Shown: positions 24,473-33,944 of the stretch, piece by piece | Position numbering within the stretch: position 1 is the first letter of the stretch | Layout: each line of letters starts with the position of its first letter | Origin: Paenibacillus zeirhizosphaerae | Lineage (GTDB): Bacteria > Bacillota > Bacilli > Paenibacillales > Paenibacillaceae | Reading direction: 5' to 3' | Assembly (NCBI RefSeq): GCF_030705605.1 | Contig: NZ_JAPCKK010000004.1 | Coordinates: 30,132 to 94,131 of the forward strand | DNA length: 64,000 nucleotides | Notes under the pieces: generated by a model | Told to the model about the DNA's origin: nothing | Seen by the model: only the letters and a program-made list of their open reading frames with translations | The model's database searches: none | Position numbers and translations under genes: made by a program

Positions 24473-26005
24473 TTGAAGCATATCGTGGATACACAACCAT
24501 CTATGAAGCGCGGTTTAGTTCTGGTCGGTGTGATGCTGGCCACCTTTTTGGCAGCCATTGAGGGCACGGTCATCGGGCCCGCCGGTCCGACGATTGTCAG
24601 TGAGCTGGGAAGCGTGACGCTGCTAAGCTGGATATTTACTTCGTATTTGCTGACGATGGCGGTGACAACGCCGATCTTCGGCAAGCTTACCGATTTATTC
24701 GGCCGTAAGCCCATTTTTCTGATCGGCTGTTCTCTTTTTGTCATCGGCTCGCTGCTGTGCGGATTGGCCGGGAATATGAATCAACTGATTCTATACAGGG
24801 CAATTCAGGGGATAGGGGCAGGCGCAGTCATACCGGTCACCTTTACGATTATCGGGGATATGTATACGATTGAGGAGCGCGGCAAGGTGCAGGGTATGAT
24901 TAGCTCTGTATGGGGGATATCCTCCTTGCTGGGACCTCTGCTGGGAGGGTACGTTTCCTCTTATTTCGGCTGGGAGTGGATATTTGGTTTCAATGTGCCC
25001 TTTGGGATATTGGCTATGTTCTTTATTGCGCGTTATCTTCACGAGCGGGTGGAGAAACGGACCGCCAGAATTGATATTCCGGGGGCCGTTACCTTTACCA
25101 TAGGAATGGCTGCTCTCCTGCTTGTGTTGACCTTGGGCGGGCAGTATATGAGCTGGTCCTCGCCAGGTCTTCTTGGACTTGCTGCGATTGCGGCCGTGTT
25201 CCTGATTCTGTTCCTGATTATCGAACAACGGGTGCAGGAGCCGATGGTTCCGCTTAAGCTGTTCGGCATCCGCGATATCGCGGTGTCCTGCATAGCAGCC
25301 CTGCTGGTTAGCTCGCTGCTGATCGGCCTGACGAGTTATCTGCCGCTCTGGATTCAGGGGGTTCGTGGCGGGGATGCGGCTTCTTCAGGGCTTGCGCTCT
25401 CTCCCATGGCGGTAGGCTGGCTGCTTGGTTCAGTCTGGGCAGGCAGAATGATTATACGACTCGGTTCACGTTTTACTTCTGTGCTCGGTCTAAGCTTTAT
25501 CACGGCTGCTGCGGTTATAATGCTGTTGATCAGTGTATCCTCCCCTGTATGGTATTTGCTTGTCGGAACCTTTATGTATGGTCTGGGCTTCGGCTTCTCC
25601 ATGACCGTGTTTACGATCATTGCGCAGTCTTCGGTCGGTTTCCGGCAGCGCGGTGCATCCACTGCGCTCAACACATTTTTGCGAACACTGGGCCAGACCA
25701 TCGGGGTCGCGGCGTTCGGGTCCTGGCTGAATTACCGGATTACGGAGCAGACAGCGGCCAGCCGTTTGCTGGAACAGGGAGTGACACAGGAGGAAATTAA
25801 CGGCCTGCTGGCCGCGCATTCTGGACAGCAGATGAGCGTGGACACAGCCCGGTTGTTGAGACAGGTGCTGGAAGGCGGTCTGCATTCACTGTTTGTGATC
25901 ATGGCGGTTATTGCTGTGCTCAGCTGGATCGTGGTGTGGGGGCTGCGCAACCGGCCGCCTGCACCTGAGGAAAGCGGCACAGATCCCGGCAGACAGGGCG
26001 GATAA
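24473..26005 (+). CDS. MFS multidrug exporter, DHA2 family
   Basis: The 510-aa, 14-segment transporter has the DHA2 marks LDxxI-like AIEGTVIGPAGPTIVSEL in helix 1, GKLTDLFGRKP (motif A) and RAIQGIGAGAVIPVTFTIIGD (motif C region). It exports drugs using proton motive force. The TTG start sits close behind GGAGAGG. A MarR gene is convergent downstream and could regulate it, as in many exporter-MarR pairs. A long hairpin separates them. Substrate unknown. Confidence 0.9.
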   Translation: MKHIVDTQPSMKRGLVLVGVMLATFLAAIEGTVIGPAGPTIVSELGSVTLLSWIFTSYLLTMAVTTPIFGKLTDLFGRKPIFLIGCSLFVIGSLLCGLAGNMNQLILYRAIQGIGAGAVIPVTFTIIGDMYTIEERGKVQGMISSVWGISSLLGPLLGGYVSSYFGWEWIFGFNVPFGILAMFFIARYLHERVEKRTARIDIPGAVTFTIGMAALLLVLTLGGQYMSWSSPGLLGLAAIAAVFLILFLIIEQRVQEPMVPLKLFGIRDIAVSCIAALLVSSLLIGLTSYLPLWIQGVRGGDAASSGLALSPMAVGWLLGSVWAGRMIIRLGSRFTSVLGLSFITAAAVIMLLISVSSPVWYLLVGTFMYGLGFGFSMTVFTIIAQSSVGFRQRGASTALNTFLRTLGQTIGVAAFGSWLNYRITEQTAASRLLEQGVTQEEINGLLAAHSGQQMSVDTARLLRQVLEGGLHSLFVIMAVIAVLSWIVVWGLRNRPPAPEESGTDPGRQGG

Positions 26006-26047
26006 GCCTGACCTAGCCTATGAGATGAAAGAAACATAAATTTATGC

Positions 26048-26092
26048 CGAAGAGGCCATTTCCGAGCTGAGTCGCCGGAAATGGTCTCTTCG
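26048..26092. terminator. Convergent hairpin terminator
   Basis: A 17-bp stem (26048-26064 with 26076-26092, one wobble) lies between the exporter and the MarR gene. It has no T-run on the plus strand. Confidence 0.65.
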
Positions 26093-26161
26093 ACGTGAAT
26101 TTGAAATTTGCTAATAGCGTACAATTTCGGGTCCCTCCGTTTCACAGGGTGCAAAATCACT

Positions 26162-26635
26162 TTATTTATGCGTAGAGGATGATAGGCTTTCGGCGCTTCG
26201 ACCCAGCTTTTTTAGCAGGTTAATCAACTGCTCCATTTCTTCCTGACTCATACCGCTGTAAGCTCTATCGATCTGCCGTGCGTAATCAGGGTAGATATTA
26301 TCCATGATTTTGCGGCCCTCCTCCGTCAGCTCCGCGTGGATGATGCGCCGGTCCTGCGGGCAGGGATGACGGAACAGATAGCCCTTGTCCTCCAGCTTGT
26401 CGATGACGTAGGTGACATTTCCGCTCTGGAGCAGCAGTTTGGCACCGATTTGCTGAATCGGCTGGGCTCCTTTGTGATACAGCACCTCCATGACGGCAAA
26501 GGCCGTAGGATTGAAGCCGGCAGCCTTGATGCCTGCGACAGCATGCTCGCTTATACTCTTGAACGATTTGGCGAACACGCTGTGAAGATGCATCGATTTT
26601 TGGGTAAGAAGGGTTGTCGTATCAGGCATATTCAT
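26162..26635 (-). CDS. MarR family transcriptional regulator
   Basis: The 157-aa repressor has a MarR winged helix: NPTAFAVMEVLYHKGAQPIQQIGAKLLLQSGNVTYVIDKLEDKGYLFRHPCPQDRRIIHAELTEEG (about residues 41-108), with the wing DRR motif. It is close to MhqR-type quinone sensors in style. AAGGCGG lies before two in-frame ATGs (26635 and 26629); the second has the better spacing. Convergent with the DHA2 exporter, its likely target. The gap behind it (26636-26924) is AT-rich, with no gene seen. Confidence 0.9.
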   Translation of the reverse strand: MNMPDTTTLLTQKSMHLHSVFAKSFKSISEHAVAGIKAAGFNPTAFAVMEVLYHKGAQPIQQIGAKLLLQSGNVTYVIDKLEDKGYLFRHPCPQDRRIIHAELTEEGRKIMDNIYPDYARQIDRAYSGMSQEEMEQLINLLKKLGRSAESLSSSTHK

Positions 26636-26924
26636 TCCGCCTTTATATTTTTATAATTTGGGGTTGAACGCCCATGCTACTAAATGGGTAGCCGTGTCCA
26701 TGACATTAGTTTACAGGAGCTGAGACTTTTGCTATATGACGTTTGTCACACTAATTGCATTTTTAATTATTAAATTTTTAGGAAAATGCAAAAGTGATTT
26801 CGCGAATGCCTGCGTTAGATATGCCTGATGTCCTAAAAGTAAGCATCTTAAAAGCGGGAACTATTGGGTATATTACTATATAAGCAACTCATTCAGCATA
26901 CTTAACCAAGGAGGTACATATATC

Positions 26925-27332
26925 GTGAGTATGGAAGATGCGTCTTTAAAGTTTGAATTTGGCGAAGCCTTTGCAGCCGATGCAGCCTGCAGTACGCTGA
27001 GAGAAATCGGTTATGATGCACAGCGTTCCGGGAAAGGGGACCTGTACGTCAGGATTGAAAACCAGGATGTGGAGTCCGCGTTGGAAATTTGCCAGGAGCA
27101 CGGCGGCTGCCTGAACATTAACGATGGCAAGGATCATCAAGGAAGTGGGCTTAGTGCTTACGGACTGGACGAGGTGGTGATCCCTGCTCATATCGTGAAT
27201 GAAGATTGGAATGAGAGCTATCTGACCGGGGCAAGCAATGAATACAAGGCTGTGGACATCGTGCACAATGTGTCGGAAGACGCTCCGGCCGCAGCGGATA
27301 TGGACGGGTTCCCCGGAAGTGTCCAGGCATAG
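26925..27332 (+). CDS. Hypothetical protein, acidic, 135 aa
   Basis: The start is GTG with AAGGAGGT eight bases ahead. The protein is acidic, soluble, begins with a beta-alpha segment (LKFEFGEAFAADAACSTLREIGYDAQRSGKGDLYVRIENQDVESALEICQEHGG) that resembles small ferredoxin-like or ACT-like folds, and ends in a disordered Ala/Asp tail. I recognise no named family. It stands alone before a convergent terminator. Confidence 0.75.
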   Translation: MSMEDASLKFEFGEAFAADAACSTLREIGYDAQRSGKGDLYVRIENQDVESALEICQEHGGCLNINDGKDHQGSGLSAYGLDEVVIPAHIVNEDWNESYLTGASNEYKAVDIVHNVSEDAPAAADMDGFPGSVQA

Positions 27333-27385
27333 GGAAATAAAGCTTCTGCAAGCAGATTCACCGGCTCCTGACGATGCAGGAGGGC

Positions 27386-27420
27386 GACGGAAGGTGCTTC
27401 TAAGGGAGGCACCTTCCGTC
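27386..27420. terminator. Convergent terminator
   Basis: Perfect 12-bp stem GACGGAAGGTGC / GCACCTTCCGTC between the hypothetical gene and the convergent flavoprotein. Confidence 0.7.
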
Positions 27421-27430
27421 TGTGAGGAGG

Positions 27431-28684
27431 CTACTGTGCCGCGTGCCGGCCGGCGTTATATCCGGTGGTGAAGGCCGCAGTGATGTTATAACCGCCGGTA
27501 TAACCATGAATATCCATAACCTCGCCGCAAAAGTACAGTCCGGGCATCAGCTTGGATTCCATCGTCCTGGGGTCAATTTCCTTTAGATGAACGCCGCCTC
27601 CTGTAACAAAGGCTTCCTTGATAGAGAGGGTGCCGCTGATGGATATCGGGAATGCCTTGATCAGCTTGGACAGCTCCCTCCATTGCTGCTTCGGAATATG
27701 ATCGAAGGTCATATCCTCACGCAGCCCGGCTTGATCGAATAGAAGGGGAATGAGCCTTTCCGGCAAATAACCTCTAAGTATATTTTTAACCGCCTTTTTA
27801 GAGTCTTCCTCTGCAAGCTTCCATGTCTCGTCATAGATTTCATCCTCGCGCTTATGAGGAAACAGATCCAGTGTAAGAGGCACTTTACCGGCTCCGTGCT
27901 TTTTCAGTTCCTTTACAACAAATTGGCTGCAGCGCAGGGCGATAGGACCTGAAATTCCGAAATGGGTAAAAATCATGTCCCCCTCATGGCTAATCACCTT
28001 CTTATCCTTCGGGTTCCAGACGGTAAGGCTAACACTGCGCAGAGAGAGGCCCTGAAGGCTTTTATCCTGTATAAAGGGCTCATTGGACACCAAAGGAACT
28101 TCAGTGGGATAAAGGTCTGTGATCGTATGCCCTGCCTTCTCCGCCCAGGCGTATCCATCCCCTTCGGAACCGGTATGAGGCACCGATTTGCCGCCGACGG
28201 CAATAATGACCTTGCGGCTGCGGAGGATGCTGCCGGACCGCAGTCTAACGCCGCAGGCGTTACCTTCGTCGTATAGGACCTCTGCAACAGGGGAGTTCAG
28301 ACGAATCTCCACGCCTTCCGCGCGGACCTTTTTTACAAGCGCGTCCACAACGGTTTTGGCCTTGTCCGTGACGGGGAACATGCGCCCGTTATCTTCTTCC
28401 TTCAGCGCGATGCCAAGGTTTTCGAAATAGGCCGCGATGTCCTTGTTGCTGAAGGTGGCCAGAGCGCTGTGCAAAAAACGGCCGTTGCCTGGAATATGCT
28501 GAATCAGCTCATCCAGCTCCTTGGCGTTGGTGACATTGCAGCGTCCGCCACCGGAGATTCCGAGCTTTCGGCCAAGCTTGGCCCCTTTTTCAACTAACAG
28601 CACCTTCGCGCCTGCTTCTCCTGCCGCGGCCGCCGCCATTAGTCCGGCGGAACCGCCTCCAATTACTATAATGTCATATGTCAT
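27431..28684 (-). CDS. FAD-dependent oxidoreductase, HI0933/YhiN family
   Basis: The 417-aa flavoprotein has GGGSAGLMAA at the N-terminus, the family motif GRKLGISGGGRCNVTN, and the C-terminal segment VTGGGVHLKEIDPRTMESKLMPGLYFCGEVMDIHGYTGGYN. These are the marks of the HI0933-like family; related members dehydrogenate tRNA or other substrates, but this group's reaction is not settled. It sits alone, convergent with the hypothetical gene and divergent from the sensor kinase. Confidence 0.92.
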   Translation of the reverse strand: MTYDIIVIGGGSAGLMAAAAAGEAGAKVLLVEKGAKLGRKLGISGGGRCNVTNAKELDELIQHIPGNGRFLHSALATFSNKDIAAYFENLGIALKEEDNGRMFPVTDKAKTVVDALVKKVRAEGVEIRLNSPVAEVLYDEGNACGVRLRSGSILRSRKVIIAVGGKSVPHTGSEGDGYAWAEKAGHTITDLYPTEVPLVSNEPFIQDKSLQGLSLRSVSLTVWNPKDKKVISHEGDMIFTHFGISGPIALRCSQFVVKELKKHGAGKVPLTLDLFPHKREDEIYDETWKLAEEDSKKAVKNILRGYLPERLIPLLFDQAGLREDMTFDHIPKQQWRELSKLIKAFPISISGTLSIKEAFVTGGGVHLKEIDPRTMESKLMPGLYFCGEVMDIHGYTGGYNITAAFTTGYNAGRHAAQ

Positions 28685-28851
28685 TTATCGTTCTTCTTCC
28701 TTTATTAATAGATTCGTGCTCCCGTGCCCGTCTTCGACAACATTTGCTGATTCGGGTCATATTCCGGGAGACCACACATATATTGTAATATATTGTTGCC
28801 TATGTTTTAATCGAACTATCGGGCGACAGACGAGAAAGGGGGAGAGCCATT

Positions 28852-30579
28852 TTGACCGTGATGAAGGAACAAGTGCTCCAACTGCTTTTGGCCGGAATAA
28901 TGGCAGGCCTTTTTTCACTGCTTACGGATAGGGCTAATCTCTTAACCAAGCGGCTGCCTGCTTCTGAAGAACGAAGACGTGAATGGGTTCTGATGGGATC
29001 CTGCATTCCTGTTATACTCCTTTGTCTGCTGCTCCGTTCAGCCCAGGCTCCGCTGATTCCGCTGCATTCAGGCTTTATACCGTTGACGGTGTGCTTGTTG
29101 TATGCCAAGCTTTCCACTGCACTTATCGTTATTGCAATCACCGCCTTGGGTAGCATCTTGCTTGCGTACGATACGAGTTGGCTTATGTTGTTGATTGACT
29201 CGGGAATTTTGCTTGCTCCGGCAGGCCTATGGCTTTCGTCCTATTTTAAACGGGGGAAGCAGGTCTCTAAATTAAAAAAAATTTCAGTTTTGGTTCTTGC
29301 CCAATTCGCGCTTCACTGGTTAGCCGTGCTGGTGCTGAGGGATACACCTGACAGTATTCCTTTGTCAGAAGTTATGGTATACCTGGGTTCCGCTTTGCTC
29401 TCCGTGCTGGCCGTATGCATCATCTCTCTTATAATTGAAGGTGTCTTGCACAACAGCGAATTGCGTTCCAGTCTGAAGCAGGCGACCGCCCGATTGCATC
29501 TGGAATCCGATAAACTTAAGGTCTACCTGGAGTACATGCCGCTGGCGGCCGGCATCCTGGACCAACAGGGCAACATTATACATATTAACACAACGATGCT
29601 GGAATATTACAGGCGAAGGATCCCCGATCTTCATGCTGAGGATATTGTGGGCATGCATTTTTCGACATGGATCGATCCTGACCGCTTTCCGGAATTGACT
29701 GCGAGCTTTGAAAGAGCCATGTACGGGGAACGGGATACGAAAATTGTCAAATCAGGGACGTATGTCTATCTATCGAGCTTGTCTCCAATTCCCGAGCCTG
29801 GCGGTGATATTGCGGAGGCGCTGTATGTAGTGCAGGATATGACAGAGCTGGAAATGCTGCGGAGCGAGATGGGCAATGTGGAGCGTTTGAGCCTTGTGGG
29901 TCAAATGGCTGCGGGAATAACACACGAAATACGTAATCCGATGGCGGTCGTCCGCGGTTTTCTCCAATTGATGCGGGAAAAGTCGCCGGTGTCTCTCGAT
30001 CACTACTACCGGATTGTCATGGAAGAGCTTGACCGGGCCAACGGCATTATTAACGATTTCCTCTCTCTTGCCCAGAACCGGATTGTCGAGAAGGAGGAGA
30101 AGCATCTGCACGGTCTTGTGCAGGAGCTGGTCCCACTGTTATGGGCGGACGCGAACTTGCGTGGCCAAACTATTGAACTTAAGCTCGGTGACGGCGTGCC
30201 CAATCTGTATCTGAATCCCAAGGAGATCAAGCAGTTGATCCTGAACCTGGCCCGCAACGCCATGGAGGCGATGGGGGAGAAAGGGCTGCTGACGATTCTG
30301 ACTCGGACGGATGAGGAATTTGTCGAGCTGGAGGTGAAGGATACGGGACCAGGTATTCCGGCGGAACGAATCGGCAGGCTGTTCGAGCCGTTTTATACAA
30401 CCAAGGCAAAGGGAACCGGACTCGGGCTTTCCCTCTGTATGAGAATTGCGGAGCGTCATCACGGCACGATTGCAGTCAATTCGGCTGAGGGCGTAGGCAC
30501 TTCCTTTATCGTAAGGTTGAGAAGGCTCGCGGACTATGCTCCCGCCTTGTCCGAATTAAAAAGCTCCAGAGAGGCGTAA
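28852..30579 (+). CDS. Membrane sensor histidine kinase (orphan, Kin-like)
   Basis: The 575-aa kinase has an N-terminal membrane module of about five to six segments (residues 8-190), a PAS domain (YLEYMPLAAGILDQQGNIIHINTTMLEYY), a HisKA domain with the phospho-acceptor His in ITHEIRNPMAVVRGFLQLM (about residue 357) and an ATPase domain (NLARNAMEAMG, DTGPGIP, GTGLGLSLC). No response regulator is adjacent, so it resembles the orphan sporulation kinases that feed Spo0F. The start is TTG after GGGGGAGAG. The signal is unknown. Confidence 0.9.
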   Translation: MTVMKEQVLQLLLAGIMAGLFSLLTDRANLLTKRLPASEERRREWVLMGSCIPVILLCLLLRSAQAPLIPLHSGFIPLTVCLLYAKLSTALIVIAITALGSILLAYDTSWLMLLIDSGILLAPAGLWLSSYFKRGKQVSKLKKISVLVLAQFALHWLAVLVLRDTPDSIPLSEVMVYLGSALLSVLAVCIISLIIEGVLHNSELRSSLKQATARLHLESDKLKVYLEYMPLAAGILDQQGNIIHINTTMLEYYRRRIPDLHAEDIVGMHFSTWIDPDRFPELTASFERAMYGERDTKIVKSGTYVYLSSLSPIPEPGGDIAEALYVVQDMTELEMLRSEMGNVERLSLVGQMAAGITHEIRNPMAVVRGFLQLMREKSPVSLDHYYRIVMEELDRANGIINDFLSLAQNRIVEKEEKHLHGLVQELVPLLWADANLRGQTIELKLGDGVPNLYLNPKEIKQLILNLARNAMEAMGEKGLLTILTRTDEEFVELEVKDTGPGIPAERIGRLFEPFYTTKAKGTGLGLSLCMRIAERHHGTIAVNSAEGVGTSFIVRLRRLADYAPALSELKSSREA

Positions 30580-30727
30580 GCCGCTTGTATACCGCATTTA
30601 AACTGTGATTCTGGGTTTGCTTTCACGGATGATGAATGTATAATAAACATATCGTTCAGCTCACGAACCTGCAGTATTGAAGCTAATCCTATAAGAAAAA
30701 CGTCATCCATAAAGGAGTGAATAAGTA

Positions 30728-31162
30728 ATGTCTATGTCTTTTGACCAATATATGAGGGATATGGTACAGCCCATGAGAGATGAGCTTACAGCCATCGGAA
30801 TCCGGGAGCTTCGTACTACGGAGGAGGTTGAAGCCAGCCTGCCGGATGCCAAGGGAACAGCGCTTGTTGTTGTGAATTCCGTATGCGGCTGTGCGGCGGG
30901 TCAAGCTCGTCCAGGTGTCGCCAAAGCTTTGCAGCATGATATAACTCCTGATCACTTGTTTACCGTTTTTGCTGGACAGGACAAGGAGGCCACTGCGAAA
31001 GCACGTGAATACTTTGCCCCGTATCCGCCGTCCTCACCTTCCATTGCTTTGCTGAAGGATGGAGAACTGGTTCATTTTATTGAACGTCACCAGGTGGAGA
31101 ATCGTTCCGCCGAGGAGATTGCGGAGGATTTGGCCAGCGCGTTTGATCGCTTCTGCCGTTAA
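30728..31162 (+). CDS. brxB: Bacilliredoxin, BrxA/BrxB family
   Basis: The 144-aa thioredoxin-fold protein carries the family's CGC active site in NSVCGCAAGQARP (about residue 53). Bacilliredoxins remove bacillithiol from oxidised proteins, so the cell should use bacillithiol. The C-terminal HFIERHQVENRSAEEIA is also typical. AAAGGAGTG precedes the ATG. Single gene, closed by a GC-rich hairpin. Whether it is BrxA or BrxB cannot be decided by eye. Confidence 0.92.
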   Translation: MSMSFDQYMRDMVQPMRDELTAIGIRELRTTEEVEASLPDAKGTALVVVNSVCGCAAGQARPGVAKALQHDITPDHLFTVFAGQDKEATAKAREYFAPYPPSSPSIALLKDGELVHFIERHQVENRSAEEIAEDLASAFDRFCR

Positions 31163-31172
31163 TATAGGATAG

Positions 31173-31216
31173 CGCCCCGCCGCATCTTTCGATTTCTGAA
31201 GCTGCCGGGGCGTTTC
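31173..31216 (+). terminator. Terminator of the bacilliredoxin gene
   Basis: CGCCCCG pairs with CGGGGCG, followed by a T-rich tail. Confidence 0.7.
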
Positions 31217-31262
31217 GTTTGTCCATATTGTACAAATTTCTAGTAGGAGAGGTGTAAATCTG

Positions 31263-32072
31263 ATGACTTTACAGGAACAGATCATTGCAGAATTGAAAGT
31301 CCAGCCCACCATTAATGTGGAGGCCGAGGTTCGTAAACGTGTCGATTTCCTGAAAAGCTATGTGGAGAACGCTAAGGCAAAAGGGCTGCTAATCGCCATC
31401 AGTGGCGGAATTGACAGCGCTGTGGCCGCAGGGCTGTGCAAACGTGCGACGGACGAGCTCTCACAGGAGCATGGAGAGGAATACATGACCCTGGGAGTGT
31501 TCCAGCCTTATGGGGCACAATCGGATATTGAGCATAGCTACTCAGTGGCCAAGGCTTTTGAGTTAAAACATACAGTGGAAACCAATATTCAAACTCCGGT
31601 TGATGACATTGCGGCCATAGTGGACAAAGGATTCGCCTCAATGGAGCTGTCCCGCACGATGACACCGCAGGGCAAGGGCAATGTAAAGGCGAGAACACGT
31701 ATGGTTGTCCAGTACGCTCTGGCCAATGAGCTCAATCTGCTGGTTGTTGGGACAGACCATGCTTCGGAGGCCATTACGGGCTTTTACACCAAGTGGGGTG
31801 ACGGAGCAGTGGACATTACGCCGCTGACTAGCCTCAATAAGCGTCAGGTGCGCCAGCTTGCAAGTCATCTTGGCGTGCCGCAGGCTATTCTGGATAAAGC
31901 TCCAACAGCAGGATTGTGGGAAGGACAAACGGACGAGCAGGAGCTGGGAATTTCCTATGAAGACAACAGCGACTATCTCGAGGGCAAGGAAATCGATCCT
32001 GCTGTTCGTGAACGGCTGGAAAGCTTCTATAAAAGAACTGCCCATAAACGGAATGCGATTCCGGGCATCTGA
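31263..32072 (+). CDS. nadE: Ammonia-dependent NAD synthetase
   Basis: The 269-aa enzyme amidates nicotinic acid adenine dinucleotide to NAD. It has the pyrophosphatase P-loop SGGIDSAVAAGL (about residue 46) and the regions GTDHASEAITGFYTKWGDGAVDI and LDKAPTAGLWEGQTDEQELG. It lacks a glutaminase domain, so it uses ammonia, as in Bacillus. AGGAGAGGTG precedes the ATG. A perfect 10-bp terminator follows. Confidence 0.95.
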   Translation: MTLQEQIIAELKVQPTINVEAEVRKRVDFLKSYVENAKAKGLLIAISGGIDSAVAAGLCKRATDELSQEHGEEYMTLGVFQPYGAQSDIEHSYSVAKAFELKHTVETNIQTPVDDIAAIVDKGFASMELSRTMTPQGKGNVKARTRMVVQYALANELNLLVVGTDHASEAITGFYTKWGDGAVDITPLTSLNKRQVRQLASHLGVPQAILDKAPTAGLWEGQTDEQELGISYEDNSDYLEGKEIDPAVRERLESFYKRTAHKRNAIPGI

Positions 32073-32087
32073 TATCATGTCTCGCAT

Positions 32088-32118
32088 AAGCAGCGGCGCG
32101 ATAAGCCGCTGCTTTTTT
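32088..32118 (+). terminator. Terminator of nadE
   Basis: Perfect 10-bp stem AAGCAGCGGC / GCCGCTGCTT followed by T's. Confidence 0.85.
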
Positions 32119-32243
32119 GCTGCCCGCTTTCCGCAACGGCTCTCGCAATGGCATAGGCCACCTGCTAAAATAGATTTTATGCCGGTGCATGGAAGCTGTG
32201 GCTTTCGTGGTCTGAAGGTATAGAGAGAGGATGGTAAAACGCT

Positions 32244-32645
32244 ATGATCTATGGAATCGGACATGATGTGGTGGAGATCGGCAGGATTAACCGGATTATG
32301 GAAGGAAGCCAGCGTGAGGCGTTTTTGCAGCGTATCCTTACTTCGGACGAGCTGGTGCTTGCGGAAGCGCGCTCAGGCAGGCTGAGCGAATTTGCAGCCG
32401 GGCGCTTTGCCGCGAAGGAGGCTGTTTCGAAGGCCTTCGGCTGCGGCATAGGAAGAATAATTGGCTTTCAGGATATGACTATTTTGCCGTTAACGGGCGG
32501 ACGACCGGACGTACAGCTTACGACGGCAGCCTGGGGAAGGCTCGCGCTGCCGGACAACGCGGTTTATCAGATTCATTTAAGCATCACTCACCAGTCAGAG
32601 CTAGCATCCGCCTTTGCTGTGGTGGAATGCATAACGAATAAATAG
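32244..32645 (+). CDS. acpS: Holo-acyl-carrier-protein synthase
   Basis: The 133-aa enzyme moves 4'-phosphopantetheine from CoA to acyl carrier protein. The two family motifs are present: GIGHDVVEIGRI at the N-terminus, with the metal-binding Asp, and RFAAKEAVSKAFG in the middle. SITHQSELASAFAVVE closes the domain. AGAGAGGA precedes the ATG. It lies 22 bases upstream of mutY and is probably cotranscribed. Confidence 0.95.
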   Translation: MIYGIGHDVVEIGRINRIMEGSQREAFLQRILTSDELVLAEARSGRLSEFAAGRFAAKEAVSKAFGCGIGRIIGFQDMTILPLTGGRPDVQLTTAAWGRLALPDNAVYQIHLSITHQSELASAFAVVECITNK

Positions 32646-32667
32646 CCGTACAGGAGAAATCAACACA

Positions 32668-33876
32668 ATGAATAATTTAGAACAAAGACGTTTTTTCAGC
32701 CGGGAGCTGCTGATATGGTATATGGGGAACAAACGCGATCTGCCCTGGCGGAGACATCGGGACCCCTACTTCATCTGGGTGTCGGAGATTATGCTTCAGC
32801 AGACAAGAGTGGATACGGTGATTCCTTATTTCCATCGTTTTATTGAACGTTTTCCGACACTGCAGGCTTTGGCGGAGGCCCCCGAGGAGGATGTACTGAA
32901 GCACTGGGAGGGTCTTGGCTATTATTCAAGGGCACGGAATCTGCAGCAGGCGGCCAGGCAGGTCGTGGAGCTGCACGGCGGCCATGTGCCGGATGACCGT
33001 AATGCGGTCGCAGCCTTGAAGGGGGTCGGCCCCTACACAACAGGGGCGATTATGAGCATTGCGTTTAACCGGCCGGAACCGGCTGTGGACGGGAATGTCA
33101 TGCGGGTCCTCTCCAGATATTTTCTGATCGAAGAGGATATTATGAAGGGGAGCACACGGGCCGGTATGGAGGAGCTGGTACGGGATCTGATTCCCGAAGG
33201 CAGAGCCTCCGATTTTAACCAGGCGTTGATGGAGCTGGGCGCGCTCGTATGCACCCCGAAATCACCGCACTGCCTGACATGTCCGGTTATGGAGCATTGT
33301 GCAGGAAGACTGGCCGGCAGAGAAGAGACACTGCCTGTCAAGACAAAGGCCAAGAAGCCCCGTCTGGAGCAGCGCTCCGTTGCCTTGATCGAAGGGCAGG
33401 GCGCTCATGTAGGTCGGATCCTTGTCCGGCAGCGGCCGGCAACGGGCTTGCTGGCACGGATGTGGGAGCTGCCGCACATCACCTCATCTCTATCCGGTAT
33501 GGAAGGTCCTGTGCCCGATGGTCCTGCCATGGATCGGCTGACAGGGGCGCTCATGGAAGAGGGGATACCGGTCTCTCCAGTCGGGTTTCTGCGTGAAGCG
33601 GAGCATACGTTCAGTCATATTCATTGGAATCTGCGGGTATTCCGCTGTCTTGAGGGAAAATCCGCAGCAGAAGCCCCGAAGCACATGGCGGCAGAATCCC
33701 GCGCCGAATATAGAGCGGAGGCTGCATCTGCGGCTGAAGCTGTAAGCGGAGCGGCTATACGCTGGATTGACCGCCATGATATGGAGACGCTTGCTTTTCC
33801 GAAGGTGTTTCTGGACATTCTGCGGGATTACTTTGATAGTAAAGAGGCCGTGTTAATCGAATCTCAGCTTAACTGA
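32668..33876 (+). CDS. mutY: A/G-specific adenine glycosylase
   Basis: The 402-aa enzyme removes adenine mispaired with 8-oxoguanine. It has the helix-hairpin-helix GVGPYTTGAIMSIAF, the catalytic Asp region EPAVDGNVMRVLSRYF, and the iron-sulfur loop CTPKSPHCLTCPVMEHC (C-X6-C-X2-C-X5-C). The C-terminal NUDIX-like domain recognises 8-oxoG and carries an Ala-rich insertion near residues 330-365. AGGAG precedes the ATG. A 22-bp terminator ends the unit. Confidence 0.95.
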   Translation: MNNLEQRRFFSRELLIWYMGNKRDLPWRRHRDPYFIWVSEIMLQQTRVDTVIPYFHRFIERFPTLQALAEAPEEDVLKHWEGLGYYSRARNLQQAARQVVELHGGHVPDDRNAVAALKGVGPYTTGAIMSIAFNRPEPAVDGNVMRVLSRYFLIEEDIMKGSTRAGMEELVRDLIPEGRASDFNQALMELGALVCTPKSPHCLTCPVMEHCAGRLAGREETLPVKTKAKKPRLEQRSVALIEGQGAHVGRILVRQRPATGLLARMWELPHITSSLSGMEGPVPDGPAMDRLTGALMEEGIPVSPVGFLREAEHTFSHIHWNLRVFRCLEGKSAAEAPKHMAAESRAEYRAEAASAAEAVSGAAIRWIDRHDMETLAFPKVFLDILRDYFDSKEAVLIESQLN

Positions 33877-33877
33877 A

Positions 33878-33944
33878 AAAATGCAGAAAAAGGCTACTCT
33901 CAGGCTCATTGGACTGGGGAGTAGCCTTTTTCTGCATTTTACAG
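33878..33944. terminator. 22-bp-stem bidirectional terminator
   Basis: A perfect 22-bp stem (33878-33899 with 33919-33940) between convergent mutY and the exporter gene. Confidence 0.85.
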